Below are positions 29,150 to 39,060 of a stretch of 64,000 nucleotides of DNA, piece by piece; position 1 is the stretch's first letter, and each line of letters starts with the position of its first letter. The notes beneath the pieces were generated by a model. The model searched no databases. It had not been told where the DNA came from and was given only the letters and a program-made list of their open reading frames with translations. Both the position numbers and the translations under genes were made by a program. Origin of the DNA: Maribellus comscasis (GTDB lineage Bacteria > Bacteroidota > Bacteroidia > Bacteroidales > Prolixibacteraceae); assembly GCF_009762775.1 (NCBI RefSeq), contig NZ_CP046401.1, forward strand, positions 3,410,001 to 3,474,000. Reading direction: 5' to 3'.

Positions 29150-31624
29150 CTATTCATATCTTAGTGCCTCAACAGGATTCTTTGTAGCTGCCCTCCAACT
29201 CTGCCAACTCACAGTTAACAGTGCAATTGCCAATACTAAAATTCCTGCTGCGACAAAAATCCACCAGCTTAAATTGGTTTTGTACGCAAAATTTTCGAGC
29301 CATTTGTGCATTACATAAAATGCGATGGGGCTCGAAATGAGGAAAGCAATTATGACCCATTTTACCAGGTCTTTGTTAAGCATTATCATAACTTCTGAAA
29401 TTTTGGCTCCGTTTATTTTTCGAATGCCAATCTCTTTTGAGCGTTTTTCGCTGGAATACAACGCCAGTCCAAAAATGCCTAAGCAGCTGATAATGATAGT
29501 AATTATAGCAAACAGGTTTATTAAATCCGAAGCATTTTCCTCGCTGGCATAGTTCGATGCTATTCTGTCTTCAACAAACTCATATTCATAATATTCGTTC
29601 TGAAAGATGGATCTCCAGGTGTTTTCTGTATATGCCAGCACATTACGAATTTGGTTAAAGTTACTGCTACCGGCGTTATTATCTGTAACCATTCGGATTC
29701 CGGCAACTCGCGAACGATTCAATTTCTGAATGATAAAGGCAGGACGTATTTTGTTATGAAACGATTCGTAGTGATAATCTTTTACCACTCCACATACTGT
29801 GTATCTTCTGTTTCCCCCATCAAAATAGGTTCTAACTTCTTTGCCCAGGGCATCAACCGGCGATGTGAAATTGAATTGTTTGGCGAGTTCCTCGTTTATG
29901 ATTATACTTCTGGAAGAATCTCTCAGTTTGAAATTCTCTCCGGCAACCAGGTGTAATCCGTAGGTTTCCAGATAGGATGTATCGGCAACTGCCCGATGCG
30001 CTGTAAGTGTAATACTGTTTCGGTTTGAAAATGTGGAAATGTCATTAAAATTTCCTGCATCCTGTGCCGGATGAGAATTGGTAAAGCTAACATCTTCAAT
30101 CGACGGGTTTTCCATTAAAGCCGACCTAAATCGTTTCATCAAAGTTTCGTCGTTTGTGGGTATGGGTACATTAAACACAGCCACTTTATCAAATCCCATA
30201 TCAGAATTTAAAAGGAACCGGTACTGCCGGTACAGGGAAATTGTTCCGATTATCATTAACAACGAAATCGTAAACTGAACAATTACCATACTTTTTGTAA
30301 AAGTGGCTACGCCTTTTTGAGAAATTTCAAATCCGCTTTTTACCAAATCCACCGGCCGTGATGCGGACAACAACAATGAGGGATAACCGCTGCTTAACAA
30401 GCTGACCAAAATAACAAATGCCAGCAGCACCAAAACCGTGATAAAATTAAACGGCGGAGCAAAATTTTGCGGGATTCCGAAAAGATTGTATAGGAACAGA
30501 ATAGCCAGTTTGCTCAGCAGCAATGCGAAAAGTATGGAAAAAGTTGTAAGCACCACCGACTCGCCAAAAAACTGGAATACCAGATGCCAGCGTTTGCCTC
30601 CCATTATTTTTCTTACTCCCACTTCGCGTGCACGGTATTTCGACCGGGCCAGCGATAGGTTTGCATAATTGGCACAAGCCATTATTAGCAAAAAGAGCCC
30701 GATGAATCCGAGAGTAACAATCGTATCTTTGCTTATAATCCGGTTATTGTAGTTGGTAAACCTCGTGTCGTAATGTATGTCGCCCAGTGGCTGAAGTTTA
30801 AATACCCGGTTTTCAGCAATTTCTTTGGAAACGTGCTGAGCATGTATTTCACTGATTTTATGCTCAATCAAATCTTTTTGTGATGGATTTTTGAGCAACA
30901 CAAAACATTCCTGTCCTCCCAGGCCACCCCAATCGTTTGACATCCCTGGAAACATTCGTTCAAGCGAACTATTGGATATATACATCTGAAAAGGGAAATC
31001 GGAGTTGGCCGGAACATCGGTTACCAAACCGGAAATGGAAAAAGGGCGGTCGAATATTTCCAGCGTTTTACCCACAGGATTTTCGTCTCCAAAAAACCGG
31101 GTGGCAAGTTGCTCACTTAAAACAACTGAAAATGGCTCAGAAAGTGAGGAGGACGGAGCGCCGTAAATCCATTCAAAGCCTTTGGTTTTGAAATCGAATA
31201 CATCAAAATAGGAAGGGGTAGTAAAAACGGCACGCTGGTTTTCCAGTTTGAAGAGTTCCGTATCGTTTGCGTTCGATTCATCGGGAACTCCGACTAAAAG
31301 TCCGCCCTGCGGATAAACCGGAATCACGTTTTCAAGTTCCGGAATTTCATCTTTTATTGTACCGGGAAAAGCGCCGTAAACCGCATTCCTGTATTCAAAT
31401 TCTCCGGCTTCCAGCCCCAGTCCGAGCCCTTTTGTTTGCCTAATAATCCGGAATGTATTTTCAGCATTTGTGTGATATTTGTCGAAACTAAGCTCGTAGT
31501 ATATTTTGGTGAAGATGACCAAACCACAGGTAAGGCTAACTACCAACCCCAATATATTAATAAGCGTACTTTTGTAATTCCGTAATAAATTTCTCAGATA
31601 TGATATGATAAGTGATTTTAACAT
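29150..31624 (-). CDS. P13: MacB/FtsX-type ABC permease, 824 aa (subgroup E)
   Basis: The frame is open up to a GTG at 31666, but I place the start at the ATG at 31622-31624: the protein then begins MLKSLIISYLRNLLRN, matching the family, and the 14 extra residues are translated vestigial tail and spacer. TM1 follows (LINILGLVVSLTCGLVIFTKI). Pairs with P14: both have a long Gly-rich segment before the first IPEL or FPGV block, and both place GHRKVSEKAY or NNRIISKDT directly before TM2. First coupling segment AREVGVRKIMGG, second KEIGIRKINGA from 730 of 824 (Ile instead of Val). Tail WWIFVAAGILVLAIALLTVSWQ is a mild variant and ends ATKNPVEALRYE. The second periplasmic domain contains FTNSHPAQDAGNFND. 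Substrate unknown. Confidence 0.92.
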   Translation of the reverse strand: MLKSLIISYLRNLLRNYKSTLINILGLVVSLTCGLVIFTKIYYELSFDKYHTNAENTFRIIRQTKGLGLGLEAGEFEYRNAVYGAFPGTIKDEIPELENVIPVYPQGGLLVGVPDESNANDTELFKLENQRAVFTTPSYFDVFDFKTKGFEWIYGAPSSSLSEPFSVVLSEQLATRFFGDENPVGKTLEIFDRPFSISGLVTDVPANSDFPFQMYISNSSLERMFPGMSNDWGGLGGQECFVLLKNPSQKDLIEHKISEIHAQHVSKEIAENRVFKLQPLGDIHYDTRFTNYNNRIISKDTIVTLGFIGLFLLIMACANYANLSLARSKYRAREVGVRKIMGGKRWHLVFQFFGESVVLTTFSILFALLLSKLAILFLYNLFGIPQNFAPPFNFITVLVLLAFVILVSLLSSGYPSLLLSASRPVDLVKSGFEISQKGVATFTKSMVIVQFTISLLMIIGTISLYRQYRFLLNSDMGFDKVAVFNVPIPTNDETLMKRFRSALMENPSIEDVSFTNSHPAQDAGNFNDISTFSNRNSITLTAHRAVADTSYLETYGLHLVAGENFKLRDSSRSIIINEELAKQFNFTSPVDALGKEVRTYFDGGNRRYTVCGVVKDYHYESFHNKIRPAFIIQKLNRSRVAGIRMVTDNNAGSSNFNQIRNVLAYTENTWRSIFQNEYYEYEFVEDRIASNYASEENASDLINLFAIITIIISCLGIFGLALYSSEKRSKEIGIRKINGAKISEVMIMLNKDLVKWVIIAFLISSPIAFYVMHKWLENFAYKTNLSWWIFVAAGILVLAIALLTVSWQSWRAATKNPVEALRYE

Positions 31625-31640
31625 TTCTAAATTTTTAAGT

Positions 31641-31666
31641 TTATCATTTGTTTTCAAATTTTCCAC
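31641..31666 (-). repeat. Possible vestigial permease tail upstream of P13
   Basis: Minus strand GTG GAA AAT TTG AAA, then ACAAATGATAA, resembles V-E-A-L-K-(Y)-E-stop with an internal insertion. It follows a small CACCC/GGGTG hairpin 3' of the P14 stop. In the P13 frame it would be read as a spurious N-terminal extension. Confidence 0.4.
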
Positions 31667-31690
31667 CCTCGGGTGAGTTTGTGTGGGCTC

Positions 31691-34129
31691 CTATTCATAA
31701 CGCAATGCCTCAACCGGATTCCTAGTTGCTGCCCGCCAGCTTTGCCAACTCACCGTTAGTAATGCAATTCCCAATGCAAGCACCCCGGCAAGCGCAAAAA
31801 TCCACCAACTCAAGCTAGTTTTGTAAGCAAAATTTTCGAGCCACTTATTCATAGCATACCATGCTACCGGTGTTGAAATAACAAAGGCAACAGCAATCCA
31901 TTTAATAAAATTTATATTTAGCATGGCCATTACTTCCGCAATATTGGCCCCGTTTACTTTGCGTATACCAATCTCTTTGATTTTCTGATTAGCGATAAAA
32001 GAAATCAATCCGTAAAGGCCAAGTGAAGCAATTAAAAGAGCTATTACTGCAAACAAGCGAATGAGCTTAAACGTATTGGTCTGACTGTTATAAAATCCGG
32101 CTATTTTTTTGTCAAGGAAATTGTAATTAAAAATGGCCTCAGGAAAAATGTCGCCCCACTCTTTTTTTATCTTTTGAATGGAATTGTTATAACCGGCTAA
32201 ACTGGCAGTAACAGGATTTATTTTTACTGCCACTTCCTTTATATTGAAAGAAACATTGCTTAATATAACATAATCTAATTGCTGTTGAAGTGACTGTGCA
32301 TGAAAATCTTCAACAACTCCCACAATGTTAAATTCCCTGTTTGCCCTGCCATAGGTAAAAATTTCACCGATTGCATTATTGGGGTCAACAAATCCCAGGA
32401 GTTCTGTTATTTTCCGGTTTACGATAGCCTCGCCCGAATTTTTCCTTTCGCTAACATTTTTACCGGCAATTAATTTAAGGTTATAAAGGTCAAGATAGTT
32501 CTCGTCTATTGTTTTTAAGTTACCCATGTATAAGTCTTTATCCAGTGTGGGATAGTTAATACTGTTGCTAACACTCCAGTCAGCCATTGGGCTTGTTGAT
32601 TCAAAGCTGATTTTCTTTATTTCAGGATATTTTAAAAGATTGGATCTCAACACATCAAGCTTACTAGGTGTCGCATCAGGTAACGGAGCAATCAGCACCG
32701 CTTCTTTGTCAAATCCTAAATCAGCATTTAAAAAATAGTGTATTTGTTTTTGCATCACCAGGGTTCCGGTTATTAAAACCAGGGAGATAACAAACTGGCC
32801 AATCACGAGAATACGACGAACCGATATTGAATTTGAACTGTTTTTTACCGGAAGCGAATTTTTTAAATTCCCCACAGGCCTCATACCTGCCATAATAGTG
32901 GATGGATAGATACCTGAAATTATTCCGATTAAAAGAGCAGAAATAGTCAGAAAAATTATGCTTCCCGGACTTTTCAGTATATCGAGGCTTAAACGGTAAC
33001 CAAGGATTTCATCCAGGTAAATAAATAAAAAATGTGCAATGGCTACACCGATGAATGCAGCGATATAGGAAATCAATATGGTTTCACCCATAAACTGTGA
33101 AATCAATTGAAATTTACTGACTCCAGTAATTTTTCGTACGCCAATTTCTTTAAATCTTTTGGATGATTGAGCGGTAGATAAATTGATAAAATTAATGGAA
33201 GCCAATAGAATAATAAATAACCCAACCAGGCCGAGAATATAATAAGCTTTTTCTGAAACCTTCCGGTGGCCGTAATTCTGGGCCCTTCCTGAGTGCAGTT
33301 CAGACAGAGGCTGCAAAACGTATTTTTTAAAAACAGGCGAATCAGTACCAATATACTTGGCTGCAAAAGCCTTAAGCCGATTTTCAAAAACAACCGGAGA
33401 AATATCACCGGGTAGAAGCAGGTAACAATTAGTGGCAGAATTATATTCCTGCCAGTCAGTTCCATCATTAAAATATGGATTTGAAGCTGACTGACTTTTG
33501 TAATCAGCTATAATGGTAAAGGGCAAATCTGTATTTTGAGGAGTATCAGCAATAACAGCGGTTACAGTAAACGTTTTTTGGTTATTTACACTTAATGATT
33601 TACCCAATGCGTTACTTACATTTCCGGGTGTTAAATTGAAATATTTTTGGGCCAGCGATGAAGTAATAACAACACTTCCTGCATTTGACAAAGCATTTTG
33701 AGGATTTCCTGTCAGAAAATCAAAATCAAATATCTCAAAAATTTCAGGCTCAGCATAAGCCAGCCCGGTGTTCTCCTGATACCTTTCAAAGGTTCCGTTG
33801 CTGTTTTCAATGGCTATCTGCCCCTTTTCGGCATAAAAAGTCATTACTGCGTCCACTCCGGGAAAATCATTTCGAATAGCTTCACCGATCGGGTGTACCT
33901 GCGATTCAGCATAAATTATTCCCTCTCCGGGAGGTTCCAGCTGGCTAATCAACCGGTAGATATTTGAATAATTCTTGTGGTACTTATCAAATCCCGATTC
34001 ATAACTGATAATTTTATAAATCACGAGTCCGCAGGCAATTCCAATGGCAAGCCCTATAATGTTAATAGCTGCATAAACCTTGTTCCGGGTTATCTGCCGC
34101 CACGCTATTTTGATAAAATTATTTCCCAT
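31691..34129 (-). CDS. P14: MacB/FtsX-type ABC permease, 812 aa (subgroup E)
   Basis: ATG at 34127-34129. TM1 about 20-40 (AAINIIGLAIGIACGLVIYK). First periplasmic domain with YAEPEIFEIFDFDFLTGN, VITSSLAQKYFNLTPGNVSN (an insertion replacing GxENPIG) and ADTPQNTDLPFT in place of DxPxNSHLxxD. First coupling segment FKEIGVRKITGV, second KEIGIRKVNGA from 718. Before TM6 it reads FNYNFLDKKIAGFY. The tail is full consensus (SLSWWIFALAGVLALGIALLTVSWQ, then SWRAATRNPVEALRYE). The downstream spacer to P13 is 66 bp and has a hairpin plus possible vestige; P15 follows upstream at only 20 bp. Substrate unknown. Confidence 0.93.
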   Translation of the reverse strand: MGNNFIKIAWRQITRNKVYAAINIIGLAIGIACGLVIYKIISYESGFDKYHKNYSNIYRLISQLEPPGEGIIYAESQVHPIGEAIRNDFPGVDAVMTFYAEKGQIAIENSNGTFERYQENTGLAYAEPEIFEIFDFDFLTGNPQNALSNAGSVVITSSLAQKYFNLTPGNVSNALGKSLSVNNQKTFTVTAVIADTPQNTDLPFTIIADYKSQSASNPYFNDGTDWQEYNSATNCYLLLPGDISPVVFENRLKAFAAKYIGTDSPVFKKYVLQPLSELHSGRAQNYGHRKVSEKAYYILGLVGLFIILLASINFINLSTAQSSKRFKEIGVRKITGVSKFQLISQFMGETILISYIAAFIGVAIAHFLFIYLDEILGYRLSLDILKSPGSIIFLTISALLIGIISGIYPSTIMAGMRPVGNLKNSLPVKNSSNSISVRRILVIGQFVISLVLITGTLVMQKQIHYFLNADLGFDKEAVLIAPLPDATPSKLDVLRSNLLKYPEIKKISFESTSPMADWSVSNSINYPTLDKDLYMGNLKTIDENYLDLYNLKLIAGKNVSERKNSGEAIVNRKITELLGFVDPNNAIGEIFTYGRANREFNIVGVVEDFHAQSLQQQLDYVILSNVSFNIKEVAVKINPVTASLAGYNNSIQKIKKEWGDIFPEAIFNYNFLDKKIAGFYNSQTNTFKLIRLFAVIALLIASLGLYGLISFIANQKIKEIGIRKVNGANIAEVMAMLNINFIKWIAVAFVISTPVAWYAMNKWLENFAYKTSLSWWIFALAGVLALGIALLTVSWQSWRAATRNPVEALRYE

Positions 34130-34149
34130 TTTTTCTGTTTTAATTGTTA

Positions 34150-36528
34150 TTATTCGTATCGAAGTGCTTCCACAGGATTGCTCACTGCAAGTTTCAATAC
34201 GTGGTAACTAATGGTAGCGAAAGCGATAATAGCTACCAAAACAATGGCTATAACAAATTCAGTTACTGAAAGCGGCTCCTTGTATGCGCCGGGCATGGTT
34301 TTATAAATGTAGATAGCAGCAGGGCACCCAACAAGAATGGCAAAACCAAGCATTCCAATTACTTCGGTGGAGAGTTGCCAATAAACTGACCCAACCGAAC
34401 TGCCCAACACTTTTCTAACCCCAATTTCTTTTGTTCTGCGTTTTATGGTAAACAGAATTAATCCAAACAAACCAATGGTAGAAATAAGCAAAGTAATCGC
34501 AGAAAAGAACACAAACATTCTTTTCATCGTTTGCCAGAAAGCAATTGCTTCATCCAAATGAAATGCAACACTAAAATCTTTAAATTCGAAAGGAGCGTTG
34601 GGGAAGATATTTTCGAGTTCACCGGTTACCAAAGTTTTTGCTTTTTGTTCGTCGCCATTAAAACGCACAGACAGCAGGGTTGAACCAGAAATTAAATTGC
34701 TGTTCAGAAACATAACATATGTGGGTATCGGATTATGAACAGAATAAGGATGGAAATCCTTTACAACACCAATAACAGGATAAGACCTTCCAGATAAGGT
34801 AATATGTTTACCAATTGGATCTTTCCATCCAAAAACCTTCATAGCCGTTTCGTTTATAATACAAGCCTTGTCATCAGCCGGGTATTCTTTCGAAAAATTA
34901 CGCCCATAAGCCATTTTAATATTATAGGTTGGAATAAAATCATAATTGACATAGTTACGACTAACCATCTCCTTTTCGTCAATTGAGGCACCTTCCCAAC
35001 TCACAAATCCACCAATATTGCCAACAAACGGGATGGTACTGGAAAACGAAATGTCTGCAATTTCGGGATGTTGTAAAATGCTGGTTTTAACAGTTTCAAA
35101 TGATATATTATCCCGGGGATTGATTTCGGTATAAAGTATGTTTTTGCTATCAAATCCCAAATCCTTTTTCAGAATAAAATTTACATGGTTGAAAAGGATA
35201 AAACTGACAATAAGCATAAACAATGAAATGGAAAATTGCGTAGCAACCAATATTTTTTTAATGTTGATGGATTTTTCGCCATTGCTGAATATTTTGCCTT
35301 TTAGCACTTTTACCGGGCTATATGCCGATATAACCATTGAGGGGTACAAACCAGACAATACTCCTACCAGTAAACTTACCAGAAAAATAAAGAATAGTAA
35401 CTGTGTGTTATCCCATAATGAATACTCAATATTTTTATTTAGTAAATGGTTCAACAACGGAAACGAAGCTCGTGCGATAAAAAGCGCAATAATGGTGGCA
35501 AAAATGCTATGAATAACAGTTTCTGCCAGAAACTGGGTAGCAATAAGCTTTTTTGATGATCCAATTACTTTTTTTATACCAATTTCGGTTGAACGCTGGG
35601 TAGAATTGGCAAGCGAAAGATTTACATAGTTTACACAAGTGAGGATTAAAACCAGGATTGCTGCCAACGAAAGTATTCCAAGGCCAATCATCATGTCGGG
35701 CTGACTATTGGGCGAAAGATGTAACTTTGAAAGCGGGTGAAGGTAAGGGGAACTTTTCTCAAAGTTTTTTACATATTTAAACGCATCTTTGATTTTTGCA
35801 TCTACCAATTTCGGATCAGCTCCTTTTTTCAGCAACACATAATTATCGAAAGAAATACTCGTCCAATCTTCCCTGAATTTGGTTTCGCCGCTTAACCCCT
35901 GGTAAGTTGCCATGGAAACCATGTAAGTAGGCTGAAGCGTTGAGTTTTTCGGGAAATCGATATAAACAGCAGAAACAGTCAGCGGAAATCGTTTTCCTAT
36001 AATAACCTGTTTCCCTACTGCATTTCCGTCAGAAAATAGTTTGTTTGCAACAGTTTCTGAAAGTGCAATGGTATTCGGTTCAGTAAGTGCAGAAGTTTTA
36101 TCTCCTTCTATCAATTGCACCGTAAAAATATCAAAGATGCTGTTTTCACTCCAATAACCATTTTGCTCGTATAGCTGTCCACCATCAGGTAAAGTAAAAA
36201 ACTGCCCCGAACCTTTAGCTCCCCCGGAAACTTCACGCATTAATAAGACCTTTTCAACCTCGGGCAAATCGGCCATTAAATGAAAACGGTAAGCAGGAGG
36301 GCTATAAGCGCAGTAATTTATTGGATAAGAATCTTCCTGTTTGGTTTGTACCCGGTAGATCTGATTGTAATTGGTGTTGAATTTATCGAAGTTGATTTCG
36401 AAACCTATAACAACGCTAAACAATACAAACACGGTAAAACCAATGATAAGATTTGTAAAATTGATAACCGTAAATACCACGTTATGACGGATATTCCGAA
36501 AAATGTTGGTAAAAAAATGTTTAATCAT
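34150..36528 (-). CDS. P15: MacB/FtsX-type ABC permease with non-array C-terminus, 792 aa
   Basis: ATG at 36526-36528. The most divergent C-terminus of the window: after KEIGVRKVLGSS the protein continues VGSVYWQLSTEVIGMLGF and TM8 reads FVIAIVLVAIIAFATISY, with LKLAVSNPVEALRYE at the end, so only the last nine residues equal the array consensus. First coupling segment STEIGIKKVIGS keeps the GSS form too. The first periplasmic domain has a Gly-rich insertion (REVSGGAKGSGQFF and LPDGGQLYEQNGYW). This looks like a typical stand-alone Bacteroidota permease that has not received the array tail beyond about 30 bp. P14 begins 20 bp after its stop. Substrate unknown. Confidence 0.93.
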   Translation of the reverse strand: MIKHFFTNIFRNIRHNVVFTVINFTNLIIGFTVFVLFSVVIGFEINFDKFNTNYNQIYRVQTKQEDSYPINYCAYSPPAYRFHLMADLPEVEKVLLMREVSGGAKGSGQFFTLPDGGQLYEQNGYWSENSIFDIFTVQLIEGDKTSALTEPNTIALSETVANKLFSDGNAVGKQVIIGKRFPLTVSAVYIDFPKNSTLQPTYMVSMATYQGLSGETKFREDWTSISFDNYVLLKKGADPKLVDAKIKDAFKYVKNFEKSSPYLHPLSKLHLSPNSQPDMMIGLGILSLAAILVLILTCVNYVNLSLANSTQRSTEIGIKKVIGSSKKLIATQFLAETVIHSIFATIIALFIARASFPLLNHLLNKNIEYSLWDNTQLLFFIFLVSLLVGVLSGLYPSMVISAYSPVKVLKGKIFSNGEKSINIKKILVATQFSISLFMLIVSFILFNHVNFILKKDLGFDSKNILYTEINPRDNISFETVKTSILQHPEIADISFSSTIPFVGNIGGFVSWEGASIDEKEMVSRNYVNYDFIPTYNIKMAYGRNFSKEYPADDKACIINETAMKVFGWKDPIGKHITLSGRSYPVIGVVKDFHPYSVHNPIPTYVMFLNSNLISGSTLLSVRFNGDEQKAKTLVTGELENIFPNAPFEFKDFSVAFHLDEAIAFWQTMKRMFVFFSAITLLISTIGLFGLILFTIKRRTKEIGVRKVLGSSVGSVYWQLSTEVIGMLGFAILVGCPAAIYIYKTMPGAYKEPLSVTEFVIAIVLVAIIAFATISYHVLKLAVSNPVEALRYE

Positions 36529-36554
36529 TGCTTTGCTATAACTAATCTTTAATT

Positions 36555-36578
36555 TTATTCATATCGCAATGCTTTAAC
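36555..36578 (-). repeat. Vestigial permease tail in the P16-P15 spacer
   Basis: Clear in-frame remnant on the minus strand: GTT AAA GCA TTG CGA TAT GAA TAA codes V K A L R Y E stop, one residue from the array consensus VEALRYE. There is no gene body in front of it; instead it is preceded by a palindrome (36576-36599). Confidence 0.85.
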
Positions 36579-36599
36579 CCCGGTGTTATAGTCGGGATT
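36576..36599 (-). repeat. Palindrome between the P16 stop and the vestigial tail
   Basis: As RNA, AAUCCCG pairs with CGGGGUU (seven pairs, one G-U) around a 10-base loop. Overlaps the first codon of the vestige. No U-run follows. Confidence 0.65.
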
Positions 36600-36602
36600 T
36601 CG

Positions 36603-38966
36603 TCACTCATATCTGAGTGACTCAACAGGATTTCTCGTAGCTGCTCTCCAACTTTGCCAACTCACGGTTAACAACGCGATTCCTAAGGCCAGCACTCCAG
36701 CCATTGCAAAAATCCACCAGCTTAATGTGGTTTTGTAAGCAAAGTTCTCCAGCCATTTATTCATGGCATAATATGCAATGGGTGTTGCAAAACCAAAAGC
36801 AATAGCTATCCATTTTATAAAATCTTTGTTTAACAATGCCATCACCCCAAAAATTTTGGCACCGTTTACTTTTCTAATACCAATTTCTTTGGTACGACGT
36901 TGAACGACAAAAAGACTTACCCCAAACAACCCAAGACACGAAAGTACCATGGCAATGCTGGTAAAGATTTTAAACAACAAGGCGATTCTTGTTTCCGTTG
37001 AATACATTTGTCGATAAGTGTTATCAAGAAATTCATACGAAAAAGGTTCATCTGGATTTATGCTTTGCCATTCTTTTTTTATGGAAGAAATTACTGCTGC
37101 AGCATTTCCTGTATATTTAATGAATGCAACCGCTTCCGGGTTCCAGTTTCCTTCTTTAAACAAATAGACTTGTGGGAAAATAGTATTGTGCAATGATTTG
37201 GTTAGCACATCTTCTATCACTCCCACAACAACACGACGCTCGTTATTAAAAAATATTTCCTTCCCTATTGGATTTTTAAGGCCAATTTCGTCAATGGCTT
37301 TTTGGTTTAATATACATACATCTTCATTATCACGACCAAATTCTTTTGAGAAACTTCTGCCTCCGCTTATTTTTATGTCAAGGGTTTTGAAATAGTCGTA
37401 GCTTACCCAGCAACGTTCTGCCAATGGGCCCTGTTCATAGGTCATCCCGGTCGACCACACGGGGCCGCCGTCATCTTCTGTGGTTACCAGGCACGACTTT
37501 GCAGTAACACTTTTAACTTTGGATATCTTAAGTAATTCTTCCTTAAAAGAAGGAAATCTTTTTTGCAGGATCCCTTTTATTGGCAGATAGATAATTTGTT
37601 CTTTATTAAATCCCAGTTTTTTACTAAGAAGGAATTCTTTTTGTTTGGAAACAAACAAAGTGGTTGCAAGCAGTACCATCGAAATAAAGAATTGTATAAT
37701 AATTAGCCCGTTTTTCAAGAACCAGGGCCGGACTTTTTGAGGCAGTTTACCCTTCAACATCATTACAGGTTGTAAAGACGATAAATAGAGCGCGGGGAAA
37801 AGGCCTGCAAATAATCCAATAATGACAATAGTACCAGTAAAACAGAGCCAGATCATGGGATTATGAAGATTGAATTTCAGATTTAATTTAAAAGTTGCAT
37901 CAATAATTGGAAGGCTCAGCCCAATAAGAGCTATTGCAATTATAGCAGCAATAATTATATGGATAAACGTTTCGGATATAAATTGAAATATCAGGCTAAT
38001 TCTCTTGGCTCCCAATATTTTGTTGATCCCTACTTCTTTGTTTCTGGTTGTGTTTTGAGCCTCGAATAAATTAATAAAATTGATACAACTGATGAGTAGA
38101 ATGGCTAAAACAACAAACGAGAAGATATACAAATTCCGTCTGTCGCTGGTTTTTAATTTTTCATTGTTGTACCGGTGGTCTAAATAAATTTCACTTAATG
38201 GTTGTAGCTGATAACTAAGTCCAAGATCGTCCCAAAGAGAAGTGTTTTCCGATATGACGTTTTGCATTTTCTTTTCAATCAGTTCGATTTTGGCATTCTG
38301 GTAAAGAAGGAGATAGGTATAAACCCTGTTCGAATTCCAATCTTCAAAATATTTGTTCTGTGTAATCAGCGTGGTCATCGAAAGAAGAAAATCGAATTGC
38401 AGGTGCGAATTTTCGGGGATCTCTTTAAAAACGGCCGTTACGGTATAGCCTTCACCTTCAATCTCAATGGTTTTTCCTATTGGGTTGTTGTTGCTGAAAT
38501 ATTTGGACGACATTGACTTGCTGATGACTATTGAGTTTGGAGCGGCTAGGGAGCTGTTTTGATCTCCAACAAGCAGGGGAAAATCAAACAGTTCAAAAAT
38601 TGTATTGTCGGTAAAATATCCGTTGTTTTCATAAAAGGCTTGCTGATTATATTTAAAAACAGAATTGTTAACATGATAAAACCTGACACTATTTTTTATT
38701 TCAGGGACTGCTTTTGTAAACTCCGGCCCAAAAAGTGGAGGAATATAAATTTCATAAACGTCCTCATTATTGATCTTTCCATGTTCAACTATGCGGTAAA
38801 TATTTTTATAGTTCTTGTGAAATTGATCGAATCCAAACTGACTTTGTATCCAAAGGGTGATAATGAAAACGCAAGCTATGCCAATCGCAAAACCAATAAT
38901 ATTAATACTGAATGACAAAGGCTGCCTTTTGCTGATTCGGATTGTTAATTTAAAAATATTTAACAT
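36603..38966 (-). CDS. P16: MacB/FtsX-type ABC permease, 787 aa
   Basis: ATG at 38964-38966. First periplasmic domain: YFTDNTIFELFDFPLLVGD, VISKSMSSKYFSNNNPIGK, KEIPENSHLQFDFLLSM. Before TM2 it reads YLDHRYNNEKLKTSDRR, similar to P19. First coupling segment NKEVGINKILGA, second KEIGIRKVNGA from 693. The second periplasmic domain has two Cys (SCLVTTEDDGG and ERCWVSYDYF) that most paralogues lack. The tail carries AMAGVLALG and ends NPVESLRYE. Its 3' end is followed by the best preserved short vestigial tail of the window. Substrate unknown; the permease role is from family only. Confidence 0.93.
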   Translation of the reverse strand: MLNIFKLTIRISKRQPLSFSINIIGFAIGIACVFIITLWIQSQFGFDQFHKNYKNIYRIVEHGKINNEDVYEIYIPPLFGPEFTKAVPEIKNSVRFYHVNNSVFKYNQQAFYENNGYFTDNTIFELFDFPLLVGDQNSSLAAPNSIVISKSMSSKYFSNNNPIGKTIEIEGEGYTVTAVFKEIPENSHLQFDFLLSMTTLITQNKYFEDWNSNRVYTYLLLYQNAKIELIEKKMQNVISENTSLWDDLGLSYQLQPLSEIYLDHRYNNEKLKTSDRRNLYIFSFVVLAILLISCINFINLFEAQNTTRNKEVGINKILGAKRISLIFQFISETFIHIIIAAIIAIALIGLSLPIIDATFKLNLKFNLHNPMIWLCFTGTIVIIGLFAGLFPALYLSSLQPVMMLKGKLPQKVRPWFLKNGLIIIQFFISMVLLATTLFVSKQKEFLLSKKLGFNKEQIIYLPIKGILQKRFPSFKEELLKISKVKSVTAKSCLVTTEDDGGPVWSTGMTYEQGPLAERCWVSYDYFKTLDIKISGGRSFSKEFGRDNEDVCILNQKAIDEIGLKNPIGKEIFFNNERRVVVGVIEDVLTKSLHNTIFPQVYLFKEGNWNPEAVAFIKYTGNAAAVISSIKKEWQSINPDEPFSYEFLDNTYRQMYSTETRIALLFKIFTSIAMVLSCLGLFGVSLFVVQRRTKEIGIRKVNGAKIFGVMALLNKDFIKWIAIAFGFATPIAYYAMNKWLENFAYKTTLSWWIFAMAGVLALGIALLTVSWQSWRAATRNPVESLRYE

Positions 38967-39060
38967 CGTTTCTTTTTAGTGGATGACTAAAGTTTGTTTA
39001 TCTCTTATTGCTATTTCCAAAGCGCTAACTGCTTTTTTCTCGCAGACTTCATAGATTTCT

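Noticed and set aside
38967..39060. Further vestigial tails at about 39009-39033, 5887-5898 and 9495-9515
   Set aside because: Partial matches to the last codons are visible (for example CAGAATGAATAA at 5887-5898) but too weak in AT-rich sequence to call individually.
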